Assembly: GCF_003086295.3 (NCBI RefSeq)
Contig: NC_092053.1
Span: 85,435,671 to 85,499,670 of the forward strand
Direction of reading: 5' to 3'
Length of the DNA: 64,000 nt
Source of the DNA: Arachis hypogaea
Lineage: Eukaryota; Streptophyta; Magnoliopsida; Fabales; Fabaceae
Shown here: positions 1 to 10,659 of the stretch, in pieces
Layout: every line of letters starts with the position of its first letter
How positions within the stretch are numbered: the stretch's first letter is position 1
Program-made: the position numbers and the translations under genes
Notes under the pieces: model-generated
Databases searched by the model: none
What the model was told of the DNA's origin: nothing
Seen by the model: the letters and a program-made list of their open reading frames with translations, nothing else

Positions 1-26
1 CAAGAAATATTTTAAGTTTGGTGTTG
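1..26 (+). other. Polypurine-tract region of element A, before its 3' LTR
   Basis: The window opens with CAAG, then an AT stretch, then TTTAAGTTTGGTGTTG directly before an LTR start. The same string precedes the 3' LTR of D (24309-24324) and, on the other strand, of H (48007-48022). It is therefore read as the plus-strand priming region of an element whose body lies left of the window. CAAG probably is the right arm of the AGGA-loop hairpin seen at the other copies; the left arm is outside the window. Confidence 0.75.
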
Positions 27-1332
27 TGATGCATTCGCATATTTGCTAGATTAGCTAGTCAGTTTAGTTAGTTTTAGCTTAGTTTCACTCATTTTCTTTG
101 AATTAAACAAGTATTTTTATGAGTTTTGTTTTCATGCATAAGAATACCAAGGACCATGTTAATTGTGGCTAATTTCATGCAAATGAGTCAAGGAATGCAT
201 AAATAAATAAATCTCATAAGTTGATTACATTGATTGCATGCATTGGTGGGACTTTGAAGCAAGTTTCCTTGTTTATGATAGGAGATGCAACAAGAAGGCA
301 TTGAAGCAAGAATGAAGCAAGCAAGTGGCTAACAATTCATTCAAGAAGAGAAACATGCACGTTGCTAACTTGGAGTTACATTGGAGTGCTTGGCAACAAC
401 GCAAAGAAGTAAACTGGGCAAGAAGAAGAGGAGTTGGGCGTTGCCAACGCCAGGAACAAGGGCATGCTCCTAAGCAACGCCAGGCAGCCCTGGAAAATGA
501 ATATAGAGGAGTTGCACGTTGCCAACTTGCACTTCAACTAGAGTGTCCATCAACAACGCCCAACAATGCAAGGCAGCCCTAGAGAACACATTTGGGCGTT
601 GCCAACTTGGAGAAAGGGTGAGTGTTTGATGGTAACGCCCAACAATGCAAGGCAGCCATGGAGAACACATTTGGGCCTTACCAACTTGGAGAAAGGGTGA
701 GTGTTTGATGGTAACGCAGGCAAGCAAGGAATTGGGCCAGGGAGGAGCTCGAGGGCATTGCCAAGATGGGAATGTATAGGCGTTCTTCAAGGCAACGCTG
801 AGCTAGAAGATTTTGTCCAGCCAAGGAAGCTCGAGCACGTTGCCAACGCCAGCTTCCAAAGGCGTATTTAGGGACAACGTAGCAAGCACAAAGCTCAAGC
901 ACGTTGCCAACTCCATGATGCATGGACGTGTTTGATGGAAACTCCAGCGACATAGGCAATTCAAGGCAACCCAGGGAAGAAGCTCGAGCACGTTGCCAAC
1001 GTGCTGCTTCACTAGAGTGTTTAGAGGCAACGCCAGGGAGGAAAGCTTGGAAGGAGGCAATCCTGGAGAGCACGTTGCCAATGTGCTGCTTCACTAGTGT
1101 GTTTGAAGACAATGTCAAGACTTGGCCCAGGAAGGGGAGAAGCTGGCGTTGCCAATGCCAGGAACATGAGACGTGTTCCAAGGCAACGCAGCAAGCCTTG
1201 GATCTCCACCCATCGAGCACGTTGCCAACGCCAGTCTTCATTAGCGTGTTTGGCAACAACTCAAGGCAACTTGGATGATGCCTCTCCAACTCAAGCACGT
1301 TGCCAACTCCAGGAAAAGTTGGAGTGTTTTGC
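27..1332 (+). mobile_element. Truncated 3' LTR of an Athila-like element (A)
   Basis: The LTR starts with TGATGCATTCGCATATTTGC right after the polypurine-like motif. It matches, as the reverse complement, the LTR of element B from 12362 down to about 11121. Similarity stops at the string GGAGTGTTTTG near 1332; beyond it the B copy continues into more LTR, whereas here the sequence switches to the 3' part of the B ORF2 read on the opposite strand. The LTR is thus cut to 1.3 kb of an expected 3.1 kb, with TATA box and U5 missing. The junction looks like a deletion or inversion breakpoint, not an LTR end. Family assignment to Athila-like Ty3/gypsy follows from B. Confidence 0.8.
430..1312 (+). 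repeat. About 80-bp tandem array with CGTTGCCAACG palindromes in LTR A
   Basis: CGTTGCCAAC or close variants recur near 437, 519, 597, 674, 754, 837, 910, 992, 1073, 1152, 1218 and 1298, mostly 77-83 bp apart. A second motif, GGCAACGCC or a variant, lies about halfway between successive copies (for example 631, 711, 793, 1027, 1192). The best preserved duplication is 583-655 versus 660-735. CGTTGCCAACG is self-complementary apart from its centre. The array creates long open frames on both strands that I regard as spurious. Confidence 0.8.
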
Positions 1333-1336
1333 TGAG

Positions 1337-2564
1337 CTTGCTCTTTCCTTTGTTAAGCTTGTTCCTGTATTACCTTTTCCATGGATCTTTTATATTCAAC
1401 AGATGAATTGTTGATGGCCTCATACATCTTGGCATATTGTTCTTGTTGTAGTTCCATCATGTGTGTTTGATATTTATTTTGCTGACACATCCATTGAACT
1501 TGAACTTCTCTTTGCTGATTCATTACCTGCCAAAGGTCCTTTTGTTGTTGAGCTTATTCCTCTTGGCTTCTTTGAATTTGTGAATATTGCCCAGAGATTC
1601 CTTCCAAAGCGGCTTGGAGTTGATTCATGTTCAAGGTACTTGTTTCTTCCATTTCTTGAGGCTCTTCCTCTTGTCTTGCTTCTTTCCTTTTCTTTTTTCT
1701 TGCTAAAGGTTGCCTCTCCAATTGGGTTGTGGTGACAAATTCCAATCTCTCCTTGGTGAGAGGCTTTCCAATAGATACCACGTCAGTTTCTTCAAATTCA
1801 TGGAGAGGTACTCTAGCTTCTTCACATAAGCACAGAATAGTACTAGGATATCCTAGCCAGCTGTCCTGTTTGACCGTCTGAGCTATGTCAATGATGTTCT
1901 TGGCTATAATTTCTCCAACATTGATCTCCCCTCCTTTCATTATGCAGTGGATCATTATTGCTCTATTCACTATCACTTCAGAATTATTCGAAGTAGAGAT
2001 TAATGATCTCCTCACTATGTCATGCCATCCTTTTGCTTGAGGTATGAGATCACCTCTTCTGAGTTTGAGTGGTTGTCCTTGTGAATTCAGTACCCAATCC
2101 GTGCCTACCTTGCACAGATCACCTAACACATCTACATATCTTGGATCATTTTCAACTCTTTCCTCATAGCTAGCTTGTTTGAACCGTTTTGGTTTGACTT
2201 TTAGCACCCTGTTGATGGCGTTTGGACTAAAGTCAACAGTCACCCCTCTTACATAACTCATGTATGGCTCTTCATCATCAAATTCTCTTATCACATTAGT
2301 GTAGAACTCATAGATGAGAAGCATGCTCACTTCTTGAGGTTGGTTACAGAGAAGCTCCCATCCCCTCTTCCTAATTATTTTTTGTATCTCAGAATATTCC
2401 TCCTTTCTTAGCTTGAAAGGTAACTCCGGGACAACATCTTTGCCTGACATCCAACTAAAGATGCACTCATTGTGTTTGGATTTGAATCTCCTTCGATCAA
2501 AGTGGCTTTGTTCTTCATTTTCGACGGGTTGCTTGTCCCTCCTAGCTCTTGATGATGAGGCCAT
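1337..2564 (-). pseudogene. ORF2 of element B (putative plant transposon protein family), broken
   Basis: The product is a 336-residue open stretch from ATG at 2562-2564 (MASSSRARRDKQPVE) to a TAA at 1554, continuing in frame as a Gln-rich coiled-coil-like tail with a further stop near 1357. An upstream in-frame ATG at 2621 would place the start inside the hairpin/polypurine module, so 2564 is preferred. The core (RGDLIPQAKGW, then SLISTSNNSEVIVNRAIMI, near 2000) aligns with the ORF2 of D, H and, more distantly, C. Plant databases label such proteins 'putative plant transposon protein' (recalled, not checked). No enzymatic motif is visible. The N-terminus is basic; the C-terminus is acidic, then Gln-rich. 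Function is unknown; in Athila elements this position holds an env-like or accessory gene. Confidence 0.7.
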
Positions 2565-2588
2565 TGAAATTGCAAGGGTCAAATCTTC

Positions 2589-2625
2589 CAACACCAAACT
2601 TAGATGAATGCTTGTCCTCAAGCAT
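2589..2625 (-). other. AGGA-loop hairpin plus polypurine-like motif upstream of ORF2 (B)
   Basis: On the - strand ATGCTTG-AGGA-CAAGCAT (2625-2608) forms a perfect 7-bp stem with a 4-nt loop. It is followed by TCATCTAAGTTTGGTGTTG. The same layout, with different stem bases, occurs at 21964-22000, 24287-24324, 28967-29004, 30414-30450, 48007-48044 and 50218-50254. It lies 25 bp upstream of the probable ORF2 start. Confidence 0.75.
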
Positions 2626-3432
2626 AAAGAAGATGTTTATGAAGGGGGTGTAGATAGATATGGTGACAAGGTAAGGAATACAAGCTTGAAAGTGATTGTG
2701 AGATGGAAGGGGGTGGTTCGGGTAGGCTAGGGGGATTAGTGCACTCTAAGTTTTGTTGAGCAAAACATAGGTTCAAAGCTAAAATCTACAAAGCAAGGAT
2801 GATTTAAAAGATGAGTGTGAATTCGGCTGAGGTAAATTGATGAAATGGGGTGATGGAGAAGGGTATATATGAGTGAGGATAAAGTGAGGTTTGATGAATA
2901 TGGTTGGAGTAGTTAAAGTGATATTTATGATGGGGGAATGGTTTTGAATGTTCGGTCAAGGCATGGGGAAAATGAAACTTCTTTGCCTAATGCATGCTAA
3001 GGTGTTTTCCTCAATGCACATAATTCAAGACTCATGTGACTTTCTTTTCCTTGTGTGTCCGTGACTTCTCTTCAAGGATTCTCCATCACTTCTTTCTTTC
3101 ACTTCCCTGCAACAAAATTCCAAAATATTGAGATTCTTGAAGTGTCTTAACATATGCCAACAAATTATGATGATATTATCATAAAAAAAACTACACTCTT
3201 TTTTTTTTATATGATTGCTTCCATATTACTAAAAGAAATAACTACACTGTTGCTCTATGGTCTAGCATTTTCGTGTATGTGTGGACACCAAACTTAGTTT
3301 GTGACTAATTGTTGTAAAAAAAACTTTTGCAATTATTTTGAGATTGGTCACACAAAACTTAGTTCTTTGCATACACTATATGCTAGTTCACTCTTTATTA
3401 TCACTAAAGCATGAAAATAAAAGATTCCTGTG
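2626..3432. other. Noncoding spacer between ORF2 and pol of B
   Basis: This AT-rich stretch has no credible reading frame. On the - strand it contains another AAGTTTGGTGT motif (3295-3285) lying in a perfect short inverted repeat, CAAACT-T-AGTTTG at 3289-3301, and a degenerate copy near 3352. Nothing else is recognised. Confidence 0.5.
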
Positions 3433-3458
3433 CATGGGTTGCCTCCCATGAAGCGCTT
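3433..3458 (-). other. AGGCAA-loop hairpin after pol (B)
   Basis: On the - strand AAGCGCTT is followed by CATGGG-AGGCAA-CCCATG (3450-3433), a perfect 6-bp stem with a 6-nt loop, about 40 bp after the pol stop. Homologous hairpins with compensating stem changes lie at 21178-21193 (D), 26198-26215 (C) and 51078-51095 (H). Confidence 0.75.
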
Positions 3459-3495
3459 GTTTATCGTCCTTAGCTTGACATTGCAGCTCTTTTGC

Positions 3496-6400
3496 TCATG
3501 TTAGTAAGTGCACATTTTCTTCCTTGCTCCAGGGGCCACCAAGATAAAGTTTCACCCTATGTCCATTGGCTGTGAAAGTCTGTTTTGAAGCCTCATCAAG
3601 TAATTCCACATAGCCATGAGGGGATACTTTGGTGATGGTGTATGGACCAGTCCATCTAGACCTCAGCTTCCCAGGGAAAATCTTCAGTCTTGAGTTGAAT
3701 AGCAACACCTTTTGGCCTGGTTCGAATGTCCTTTGGGTTATCCTCTTGTCATGCCACCTTTTTGCTCTTTCTTTGTATATTCTGGCATTTTCATATGCCT
3801 CCAATCTGAACTCTTCCAATTCATTGAGTTGTAGTAACCTCTTTTCTCCTGCTGCTTGGGCATCTAAGTTCAAAAGTTTGGTGGCCCAAAAGGCCTTGTG
3901 TTCAAGCTCCACAGGGAGATGGCATGCTTTCCCATACACCAGCTGAAATGGGGATTTTCCTATGGGCGTTTTGAATGCTGTTCTGTATGCCCAAAGTGCA
4001 TCATCCAGCTTCCTAACCCAATCCTTTCTTGTTGCTCCCACAGTTTTCTCCAGAATCCTCTTTAGCTCTCTGTTAGCAAGTTCAGCTTGCCCATTTGTCT
4101 GTGGGTGATAAGGTGTAGCCACTCTGTGAGTAACTCCATATTTGTGGAGTAGAGAATTTAGTTGCTTGTTGCAGAAGTGGCTTCCCCCATCACTTATAAG
4201 TCCCTTGGGTACTCCAAATCTAGTGAAGATATTTCTCTTTAGGAACTGCAAGACCACGTTGGTATCACATGTAGTGGTGCCTATTGCTTCTACCCACTTT
4301 GAAACATACTCCACTGCCACCAAAATGTATTTGAATGTGTAGGATGGAGGGAAGGGTCCCATGAAATCTATTCGCCATAAATCAAAGAGTTCCACTTCCA
4401 AAATGAACTTCTGAGGCATCTCATTTTTCCTTGTCAAACTCCCTGTTCTTTGACACTCATTGCAATGGCTCACAAAGTCTCTAGCATCCTTGAAGATGGA
4501 AGGCCAGTAGAAACCACTTTGAAGTACCTTTGCAGCAGTTCTCTCAGCTCCAAAATGGCCACCATAGCTTGAGTTGTGACAATGCCATAGTATGTCCTTC
4601 ATCTCAACCTCCGGTACACACCTTCTTATCATTCCATCTGGGAACCTTTTGAATAGAAATGGCTCATCCCAGAAGAAGAACTTAGCCTCATGTAACAACT
4701 TCTTGACTTGTTGTTTTGTGTATTCTTGTGGGATGATCCTTCTTGCCTTGTAGTTTGCCATGTCTGCGAACCAAGGAACATGTTGAATCTGCAAGAGGTG
4801 CTCATCTGGAAATTCCTCATTTATTGATTGAAGATTATCTTGACATGTATCTTGTGGCACCCTTGATAGATGGTCAGCAACTTGATTTTCACTACCCTTT
4901 CTATCCTTTATCTTAATGTCAAACTCTTGTAGGAGTAGTACCCATCTGATTAGCCTTGGTTTGGCATCCTGTTTTGACATAAGATACTTAAGAGTAGCAT
5001 GGTCAGTATATACTAAAACTTTATATCCAATCAAATATTGTCTAAACTTATCAAAAGCATATACCACAGCTAGCAACTCTTTCTCTGTTGTAGTGTAATT
5101 TCTTTGAGTTTCATTCAACACTTTACTTGCATAGTAGATAACATGAAGCTTCTTTTCCTTCCTCTGCCCCAACACAGCACCAATTGCAAGGTCACTTGCA
5201 TCACACATGAGTTCAAAAGGCAATTCCCAACTTGGGGGTGTGATGATTGGTGCTGTGGTGAGCTTAGCTTTTAGAGTTTCAAAGGCATGTTTACATTCAT
5301 CATCAAAGAGGAAAGGGTTATTTACCACCAGCAGATTGCTTAGTGGCTTTGCTATTTTAGAAAAATCTTTGATGAATCTTCTATAGAATCCAGCATGCCC
5401 TAAGAAGCTTCTAACAGCTTTCACACTAGTTGGTAAAGGAAGTTTTTCTATAATTTCTACTTTTGCCTTGTCAACCTCTATACCCTCTCTTGAAATTTTG
5501 TGACCAAGAACAATGCCTTCGGGTACCATAAAATGGCATTTCTCCCAGTTTAAAACCAAATTGGTTTCTTGGCACCTCTTCAAGACTAGGGTAAGATGGT
5601 GCAAGCAAGTATTGAAAGAATCACCAAAGACAGAGAAATCATCCATAAAGACTTCAATAAATTTTTCTACCATGTCCGAGAAGATTGATAGCATGTATCT
5701 CTGAATGGTAGCTGGGGCATTACACAGTCCGAATGGCATTCTCCTGTAAGCAAAGACTCCAAAAGGGAAAGTAAAGGAGGTCTTCTCTTCATCCATGGGG
5801 TCAACTACGATTTGGTTATATCCAGAGTATCCGTCAAGGAAACAGTAATAAGCATGGCCAGCCAGCCTTTCTAGCATCTGGTCAATGAAAGGAAGGGGGA
5901 AATGGTCCTTTCGTGTGGCATCATTCAGCCTCCTATAGTCAATGCACATCCTCCATCCAGTCACTGTTCTTGTTGGAATAAGCTCATTCTTCTCATTGAC
6001 AATGACAGTCATCCCACCTTTCTTGGGTACTACTTGAACTGGGCTAACCCATGGACTGTCAGAGATGGGGTAAATGATCCCAGCTTTACATAGCTTCAAT
6101 ACTTCTTTTTGGACCACCTCTTTCATTGTAGGATTCAATCTTCTCTGAGGTTGTACTACTGGTTTAGAATTTTCCTCCAAGAGTATTTTGTGCATGCATA
6201 TGGCAGGGCTTATGCCTTTCAAGTCATCAATGGTCCACCCCAGCGCCTCTTTGTGAGCTCTCAAAACTACAAGTAGCTTTTCTTCTTCCTCAGCACTCAA
6301 TGTAGAATTGATGATTACTGGGAAACTATCCTTTTCAACAAGAAATGCATATTTAAGATGAGGGGGTAGTGGTTTCAACTCTTGTTGTGGTGCCTCTTCT

Positions 6401-7020
6401 TTCTTAGCTTCACTTGGTTCCTCTGGTGTGTCCAATTTGTTCTCTTCTTGTCCTTGGATGTCCTGGACTTCCTCCTGTTTCACTTGATGGTTTATTTCAA
6501 GTACTTCTTCAACTAAAGAATCCACCACATCAATCCTCATGCAACTCTCTTTCTCAACGGGGTGTTGCATTGCCTTGAAGACATTTATGGTCATTTGCTC
6601 ATCATGTACCCTGAAGATCATCTCTCCCTTTTCCACATCAATGATTGTTCTAGCTGTAGCCAAAAAAGGTCTACCAAGGATAACTGAGTTGCTCCCCTCT
6701 TCGTCCATATCTAGGACCACAAAATCAGCTGGGAATATAAAGTTCCCCACTTTCACCAAGAGATTCTCAACTACACCATTTGGTATTTTGATAGATCTGT
6801 CAGCAAGTTGGAGTGACATCCTTGTGGGTTTTAACTCTTCTATCATCATTTTCTTCATCATGGTAAGGGGCATTAAGTTAATGTTTGCTCCCAAGTCATA
6901 GAGTGATTTGTCAATGGCTATACTCCCAATTGTGCATGGTATGAGGAAGCTGCCTGAATCCTTGAGTTTTGGTGGCAGTCCCCTTTGAATAATGGCACTA
7001 CACTCTTGAGTGAGAATCAC
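3496..7020 (-). CDS. pol: Ty3/gypsy pol polyprotein of B: protease, RT, RNase H, integrase
   Basis: An uninterrupted 1174-codon frame. The start is arbitrary: the frame enters from upstream, where frameshifts separate it from gag. The aspartic protease shows DLGA with D at residue 42 and [10 protein letters not shown] near 113. Reverse transcriptase carries [17 protein letters not shown] and the catalytic FMDD at 458-461. RNase H shows CDAS, TEKELLA, TDHATL and ADHLSR. Integrase has an H2C2 zinc site ([10 protein letters not shown]...CNEC), then catalytic IDFMG (D885), SDGGSHF and a Glu in NRELK. The C-terminus has the [16 protein letters not shown] region and no chromodomain that I recognise. 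The product would reverse transcribe and integrate element RNA in cytoplasmic particles and the nucleus. All active-site residues look intact, so this is the best preserved pol in the window. Activity is doubtful because gag and the 3' LTR are damaged. Confidence 0.92.
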   Translation of the reverse strand: MILTQECSAIIQRGLPPKLKDSGSFLIPCTIGSIAIDKSLYDLGANINLMPLTMMKKMMIEELKPTRMSLQLADRSIKIPNGVVENLLVKVGNFIFPADFVVLDMDEEGSNSVILGRPFLATARTIIDVEKGEMIFRVHDEQMTINVFKAMQHPVEKESCMRIDVVDSLVEEVLEINHQVKQEEVQDIQGQEENKLDTPEEPSEAKKEEAPQQELKPLPPHLKYAFLVEKDSFPVIINSTLSAEEEEKLLVVLRAHKEALGWTIDDLKGISPAICMHKILLEENSKPVVQPQRRLNPTMKEVVQKEVLKLCKAGIIYPISDSPWVSPVQVVPKKGGMTVIVNEKNELIPTRTVTGWRMCIDYRRLNDATRKDHFPLPFIDQMLERLAGHAYYCFLDGYSGYNQIVVDPMDEEKTSFTFPFGVFAYRRMPFGLCNAPATIQRYMLSIFSDMVEKFIEVFMDDFSVFGDSFNTCLHHLTLVLKRCQETNLVLNWEKCHFMVPEGIVLGHKISREGIEVDKAKVEIIEKLPLPTSVKAVRSFLGHAGFYRRFIKDFSKIAKPLSNLLVVNNPFLFDDECKHAFETLKAKLTTAPIITPPSWELPFELMCDASDLAIGAVLGQRKEKKLHVIYYASKVLNETQRNYTTTEKELLAVVYAFDKFRQYLIGYKVLVYTDHATLKYLMSKQDAKPRLIRWVLLLQEFDIKIKDRKGSENQVADHLSRVPQDTCQDNLQSINEEFPDEHLLQIQHVPWFADMANYKARRIIPQEYTKQQVKKLLHEAKFFFWDEPFLFKRFPDGMIRRCVPEVEMKDILWHCHNSSYGGHFGAERTAAKVLQSGFYWPSIFKDARDFVSHCNECQRTGSLTRKNEMPQKFILEVELFDLWRIDFMGPFPPSYTFKYILVAVEYVSKWVEAIGTTTCDTNVVLQFLKRNIFTRFGVPKGLISDGGSHFCNKQLNSLLHKYGVTHRVATPYHPQTNGQAELANRELKRILEKTVGATRKDWVRKLDDALWAYRTAFKTPIGKSPFQLVYGKACHLPVELEHKAFWATKLLNLDAQAAGEKRLLQLNELEEFRLEAYENARIYKERAKRWHDKRITQRTFEPGQKVLLFNSRLKIFPGKLRSRWTGPYTITKVSPHGYVELLDEASKQTFTANGHRVKLYLGGPWSKEENVHLLT

Positions 7021-7996
7021 TGTTTCTTTCTCTTGCCAACTTCTCTTCTCTTCTTGGTGATTAATTCTTTAAGAAACTTTGCATATAGTGGCATTTGTTC
7101 CAAGGCCTCCGCCAATGGATGTTGATTTCAAGTTTCTTAAAGATTTCTAAGAACCTTGGGAATTGTTGATCTTTCGTTCCTTTGTGTACCCTGGTTGGAT
7201 ATGGAAGCTTGGGTACATAGGCTTTCACTCCGTCATTTTTGTTCTCCTATTGTGGCTTCACACTCTCCTTGTTATTGGGGTGGTTGTCTGGAGTGGGTGT
7301 CTTGCTTTGTGGCTTTTCATCTTCTTTGCCTTCTTGAGGTGTTGCTATCTTGTCTTCATCTTGCTTGCTTGATGTGCCTTGCTCTTTGAGTTTTATTGCT
7401 TCCTTGTTAGGACTTCCTCCAATTACTTTGCCACTTCTCAACTGAAGAGCTTTGCATTCTTCTCTTGGGTTGGGCACTGTGTCACTTGGGAGGATATTGG
7501 TTGGCCGTTCAGCTTGTTTAGCCAATTGTCCCACTTTCCGTTCAAGGCTCTTCATGGTAGCTTCATTTCTCTCTTGCACTTTGATCAAGCTTTGAGTGGA
7601 TTAAGCAATTGCTTGTAGGGCTGCCTCAAGACTTGAAAGTCTACTTTCATGATGGTCAATTGGTGGTATGATGGGGGTGGAATGTGGTTGCTGGAAGTTG
7701 TTTGTAGGGGTAGTGTGGTAGTTTTGGGGGTTAGATGTTGGTGCGGGAATTCTATTTTGATGAGTTTGTGGAGTGTGGTGAGGTGGTTGATATGTGTTTT
7801 GTGGTTTCTTGTATTGGTTAGTGTTGTTGGATGAGTGGTATTGGTTGTGTGTGTTGCGGGAATGGTTGGAGTTGTTGTTCTTCTGCCACTGGTTTTGATT
7901 ATCACCCCATCTCAGGTTGGGGTGGTTCCTCCAGGATGAGTTGTATGTGTCACCATGAAAGTCATTTTGAAATGAACTTGAGGTATTTTGCATGTA
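7021..7996 (-). pseudogene. Degenerate gag C-terminus and gag-protease linker of B
   Basis: Downstream of the gag stop the reading continues in pieces. Residues from 7993 to 7601 are Asn/His/Thr-rich and start with the NSSWRNHPNLRWGDN signature typical of this gag. Residues from 7588 to 7247 contain a coiled-coil-like KSLERKVGQLAKQAE followed by ECKALQLRSGK. Between about 7190 and 7020 at least two frameshifts and stops interrupt the linker that leads to the protease (compare the continuous linker of H at 54750-54980). No CCHC zinc knuckle is seen. Confidence 0.7.
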
Positions 7997-9067
7997 TTAA
8001 ACTTGTTCTTGTTGTTGCTCAACATTGCCTGCTTCATTTTGACCCCATTCAATTGAAGTCTGATTTGTGGTACTCACTGAAGCTAGTTGGAGGCCATCTA
8101 TTCTCTTAGCCATCATTTCCATTTGTTGCTGGATTTGTTGGTGCATCAACTTGTTCTGTGCCAAGATAGTATCCACTCCTTCTAGTTCCAACACACCTTT
8201 CTTTTGAACGGGTTGACGTTGCCTCTGATGAGCAAAGAAGTATTGGTTATTTTTCACCATGTCTATGAGATTCTGAGCTTCTTCGGCTGTATTCATTAAT
8301 TGTAGCGAGCCTCCTGCAGAGTAATCCAAAGATTCTTGAGATTTTTCAGTCAACCCTTCAAATAAATTTTGAAGTTTATCCCATTCACTGAACATCTCAG
8401 GTGGACATTTTCTAATCAAGGTTTTGTATCTTTCCCATGCTTCATACAATGTTTCCCCATCCATTTGAGTGAACGTTTGCACCTCCGTTTTCAACCTGAT
8501 GATCCTCTGACGCGGATAGAACTTGGATAGGAATTTATTCACTAGATCATCCCAAGTGTTGATACTTTCTTTGGGAAATGTCTCCAGCCATTGAAATGCC
8601 TTATCCCTCAAAGAAAATGGGAATAATAGTAGCTTGTAAACATCTGGATGCACACCATTTGTCTTGACAGTTTTACAAATTCTTAGGAAGACAGATAAGT
8701 GTTGATTTGGGTCCTCAAGGAGGCCTCCTCCATAGGAGCAATTGTTCTGCACGAGGGTGATGAGTTGAGGCTTCAATTCAAAATTGTTTGCATGAACATT
8801 GGGGGCAAATATATTGCTCCCACAGTGTCTTGGATTTGGGAGAGTGTAAGAAGCTAGAACTCTCCTTTGAGGTGGGTTGTTATTGTTATTGGCTACCCTT
8901 TCTGGTAGATTCGGTGGATTTGTTAAGTGTTCCTCCATATCTTGGAATTCTTCTTCTGACTCCTCTTCTCCAACAATGTTTTTCCCTCTTTCATCTCTTC
9001 TTAATCTTCTAAGGGTTCTTTCGTCTTGTTCACAAAAAGTGGATATAATTCTCCTTGTACCTGACAT
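7997..9067 (-). CDS. gag: Gag of element B (retrotransposon gag domain)
   Basis: A 356-residue product starting MSGTRRIISTFCEQDERTLR. The retrotransposon gag core spans roughly residues 90-250, with FELKPQLITLVQNNC, LLLFPFSLRDKAFQWL, YEAWERYKTLIRKCPP and SLDYSAGGSLQLM. These blocks align with D (18861 on) and H (56246 down). Gag forms the cytoplasmic particle that packages element RNA. The frame ends at 7997 by a stop ahead of the expected Asn-rich tail, which continues at 7993, so this is probably a premature end. The start lies about 190 bp from the primer site. Confidence 0.85.
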   Translation of the reverse strand: MSGTRRIISTFCEQDERTLRRLRRDERGKNIVGEEESEEEFQDMEEHLTNPPNLPERVANNNNNPPQRRVLASYTLPNPRHCGSNIFAPNVHANNFELKPQLITLVQNNCSYGGGLLEDPNQHLSVFLRICKTVKTNGVHPDVYKLLLFPFSLRDKAFQWLETFPKESINTWDDLVNKFLSKFYPRQRIIRLKTEVQTFTQMDGETLYEAWERYKTLIRKCPPEMFSEWDKLQNLFEGLTEKSQESLDYSAGGSLQLMNTAEEAQNLIDMVKNNQYFFAHQRQRQPVQKKGVLELEGVDTILAQNKLMHQQIQQQMEMMAKRIDGLQLASVSTTNQTSIEWGQNEAGNVEQQQEQV

Positions 9068-9257
9068 GCAACCAAAGCATAAGAATCACACAACACTAGA
9101 AAGGCAATAACATTTCAATCCATGGCTGAAGTGAAATGTTAGTTGGCTTAAGCAAAAATTCAAATAGTTAGTGTGTTAGTTAAAAGTTAAAGGAAAAAAA
9201 TAAAAAGTGCTAGATCTAGATCTTCACTTCACTTAATCATTCTCAATCTAATTCAAT

Positions 9258-9274
9258 CCCCGGCAACGGCGCCA
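9258..9274 (-). other. Primer binding site, tRNA-Asp type (B)
   Basis: The - strand reads TGGCGCCGTTGCCGGGG, complementary to the 3' end of plant tRNA-Asp(GTC) including CCA. It lies 6 nt from the LTR end, the usual place for minus-strand priming. Confidence 0.9.
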
Positions 9275-10486
9275 AAAACTTAATACGTAAAAAATTAATT
9301 TCACGTAATTACCGGCAAGTATACCGGGTCGTATCAAGTAATAAAACACACTAAGAGTGAGGTCGATCCCACGGAGATTGGTAGATTAAGCAACTTTAGT
9401 TAAATGGTAGATTTAGTCAAGCAAACATTGTTTTGATTTCATGAGATTTGTGATTTTTGAACATAATTGCAAAAAGTTAAATGGCAAGGAATTTAAAGAA
9501 TTAGAAGAGAGAAAGAAGATGAAAGTAAATAACTGAAACTTAAAATGCAAGAAACTTAAATGACATTAAAGATAAATTGCAAGAAAGTAAAGATTGCAGA
9601 ATTTTAAAGAGCATAAGAGTAAATAGCAAGAAATATAGAAACAGAATGTAAATGACAAGAATAATGAATTGCAAGAATGTAGAAGGGAATTGGAAAATGG
9701 GTATTCAAACAACTAAAGAGCAAAAAAAATGAGAATTAATGATGGAAAGGATCATTAGGGATCGGAGATGCAAATTCTCATGAATTGATGTTGATCAATT
9801 CCTTCTCAATCATGGGTATAGATCCAAGGCAATTTGTGGGTAATTGAGTCCCAATCTCTTGGTTACTCAATTTCTCTCAACACAACGAATTGCCACTCTC
9901 GTGATCTAATTGTTCATGAGAAGGGATGAAGTTCAATTTCTAATCCAAGCCACACAACTTCCAGAATCTCAACTAAGGGAGGTTACATCTCACATACCAA
10001 CCAAAGTGTATTGATTAAGGAAATCATGAAAGGATGAACTCTAAACTGAATTATGTGGCTCCTTTCTCAAATTCACCACATAATTCATATAGATTAATCC
10101 CTCTCTCGATGGTGATTAAATCTTTGAAGAACAAGAGTTTCCTCTTGGATTAACCACTTGAATTAAGAAGGAGAAGAGGGGTTATCAATTCATTCAAATA
10201 AACAGAGCTCTTCCCCCTAATGAAAGTGGGGTTTAGTGAATCATAGCTCCAATTTCAACAACAATTGCAATAGATGAAAATTAAACTAAGTATAGAGAAG
10301 AATGAAGAAGAAGAAGAAGTTCTTAAAATTAAAATTCAAAGTTGCAAGCTAAACAAAATAGAATATGGTTGAGAAGCAGTGAAAACCAAAAAAAAAACTC
10401 TAAGTGTAAAAGTAAAAGTATCTAAGAGTAAAAATTGCTAAAAAAATAAAAGTCAAAAAGTCCCCTCAAAGTACCAAACTCTTTTC

Positions 10487-10494
10487 TATTTATA
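10487..10494 (-). promoter_or_regulatory. TATA box in LTR B
   Basis: The - strand reads AGTAGTATAAATAGAAAAG. This is the only strong TATA element in this LTR, about 1.87 kb from its start and 1.2 kb before the U5 end, and it is probably the element promoter. Confidence 0.55.
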
Positions 10495-10659
10495 CTACTC
10501 CTAAAACTCCTTCAGAGATCTTTAATTTGGGCTAGCAATGTAGGCTTTCTCTTTGTTGAATTCCTGGCTCAATGGAAGAAGTGTTGCTAAACATGGAAGG
10601 AGGAGTTCATTCATAATGCTTCTGGCCCAATGGCTTGGCATTTTTTCCAAAAATGCTAG

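Noticed and set aside
922..1278. Open frame of 118 codons, repeated on the other strand at 11174-11530
   Set aside because: Both lie in the palindrome array of the A/B LTR, where all frames stay open because of the repeat; no domain and no start context.
9258..9274. tRNA-Asp gene
   Set aside because: Only the 17 bases complementary to the tRNA 3' end are present, which is a primer site.
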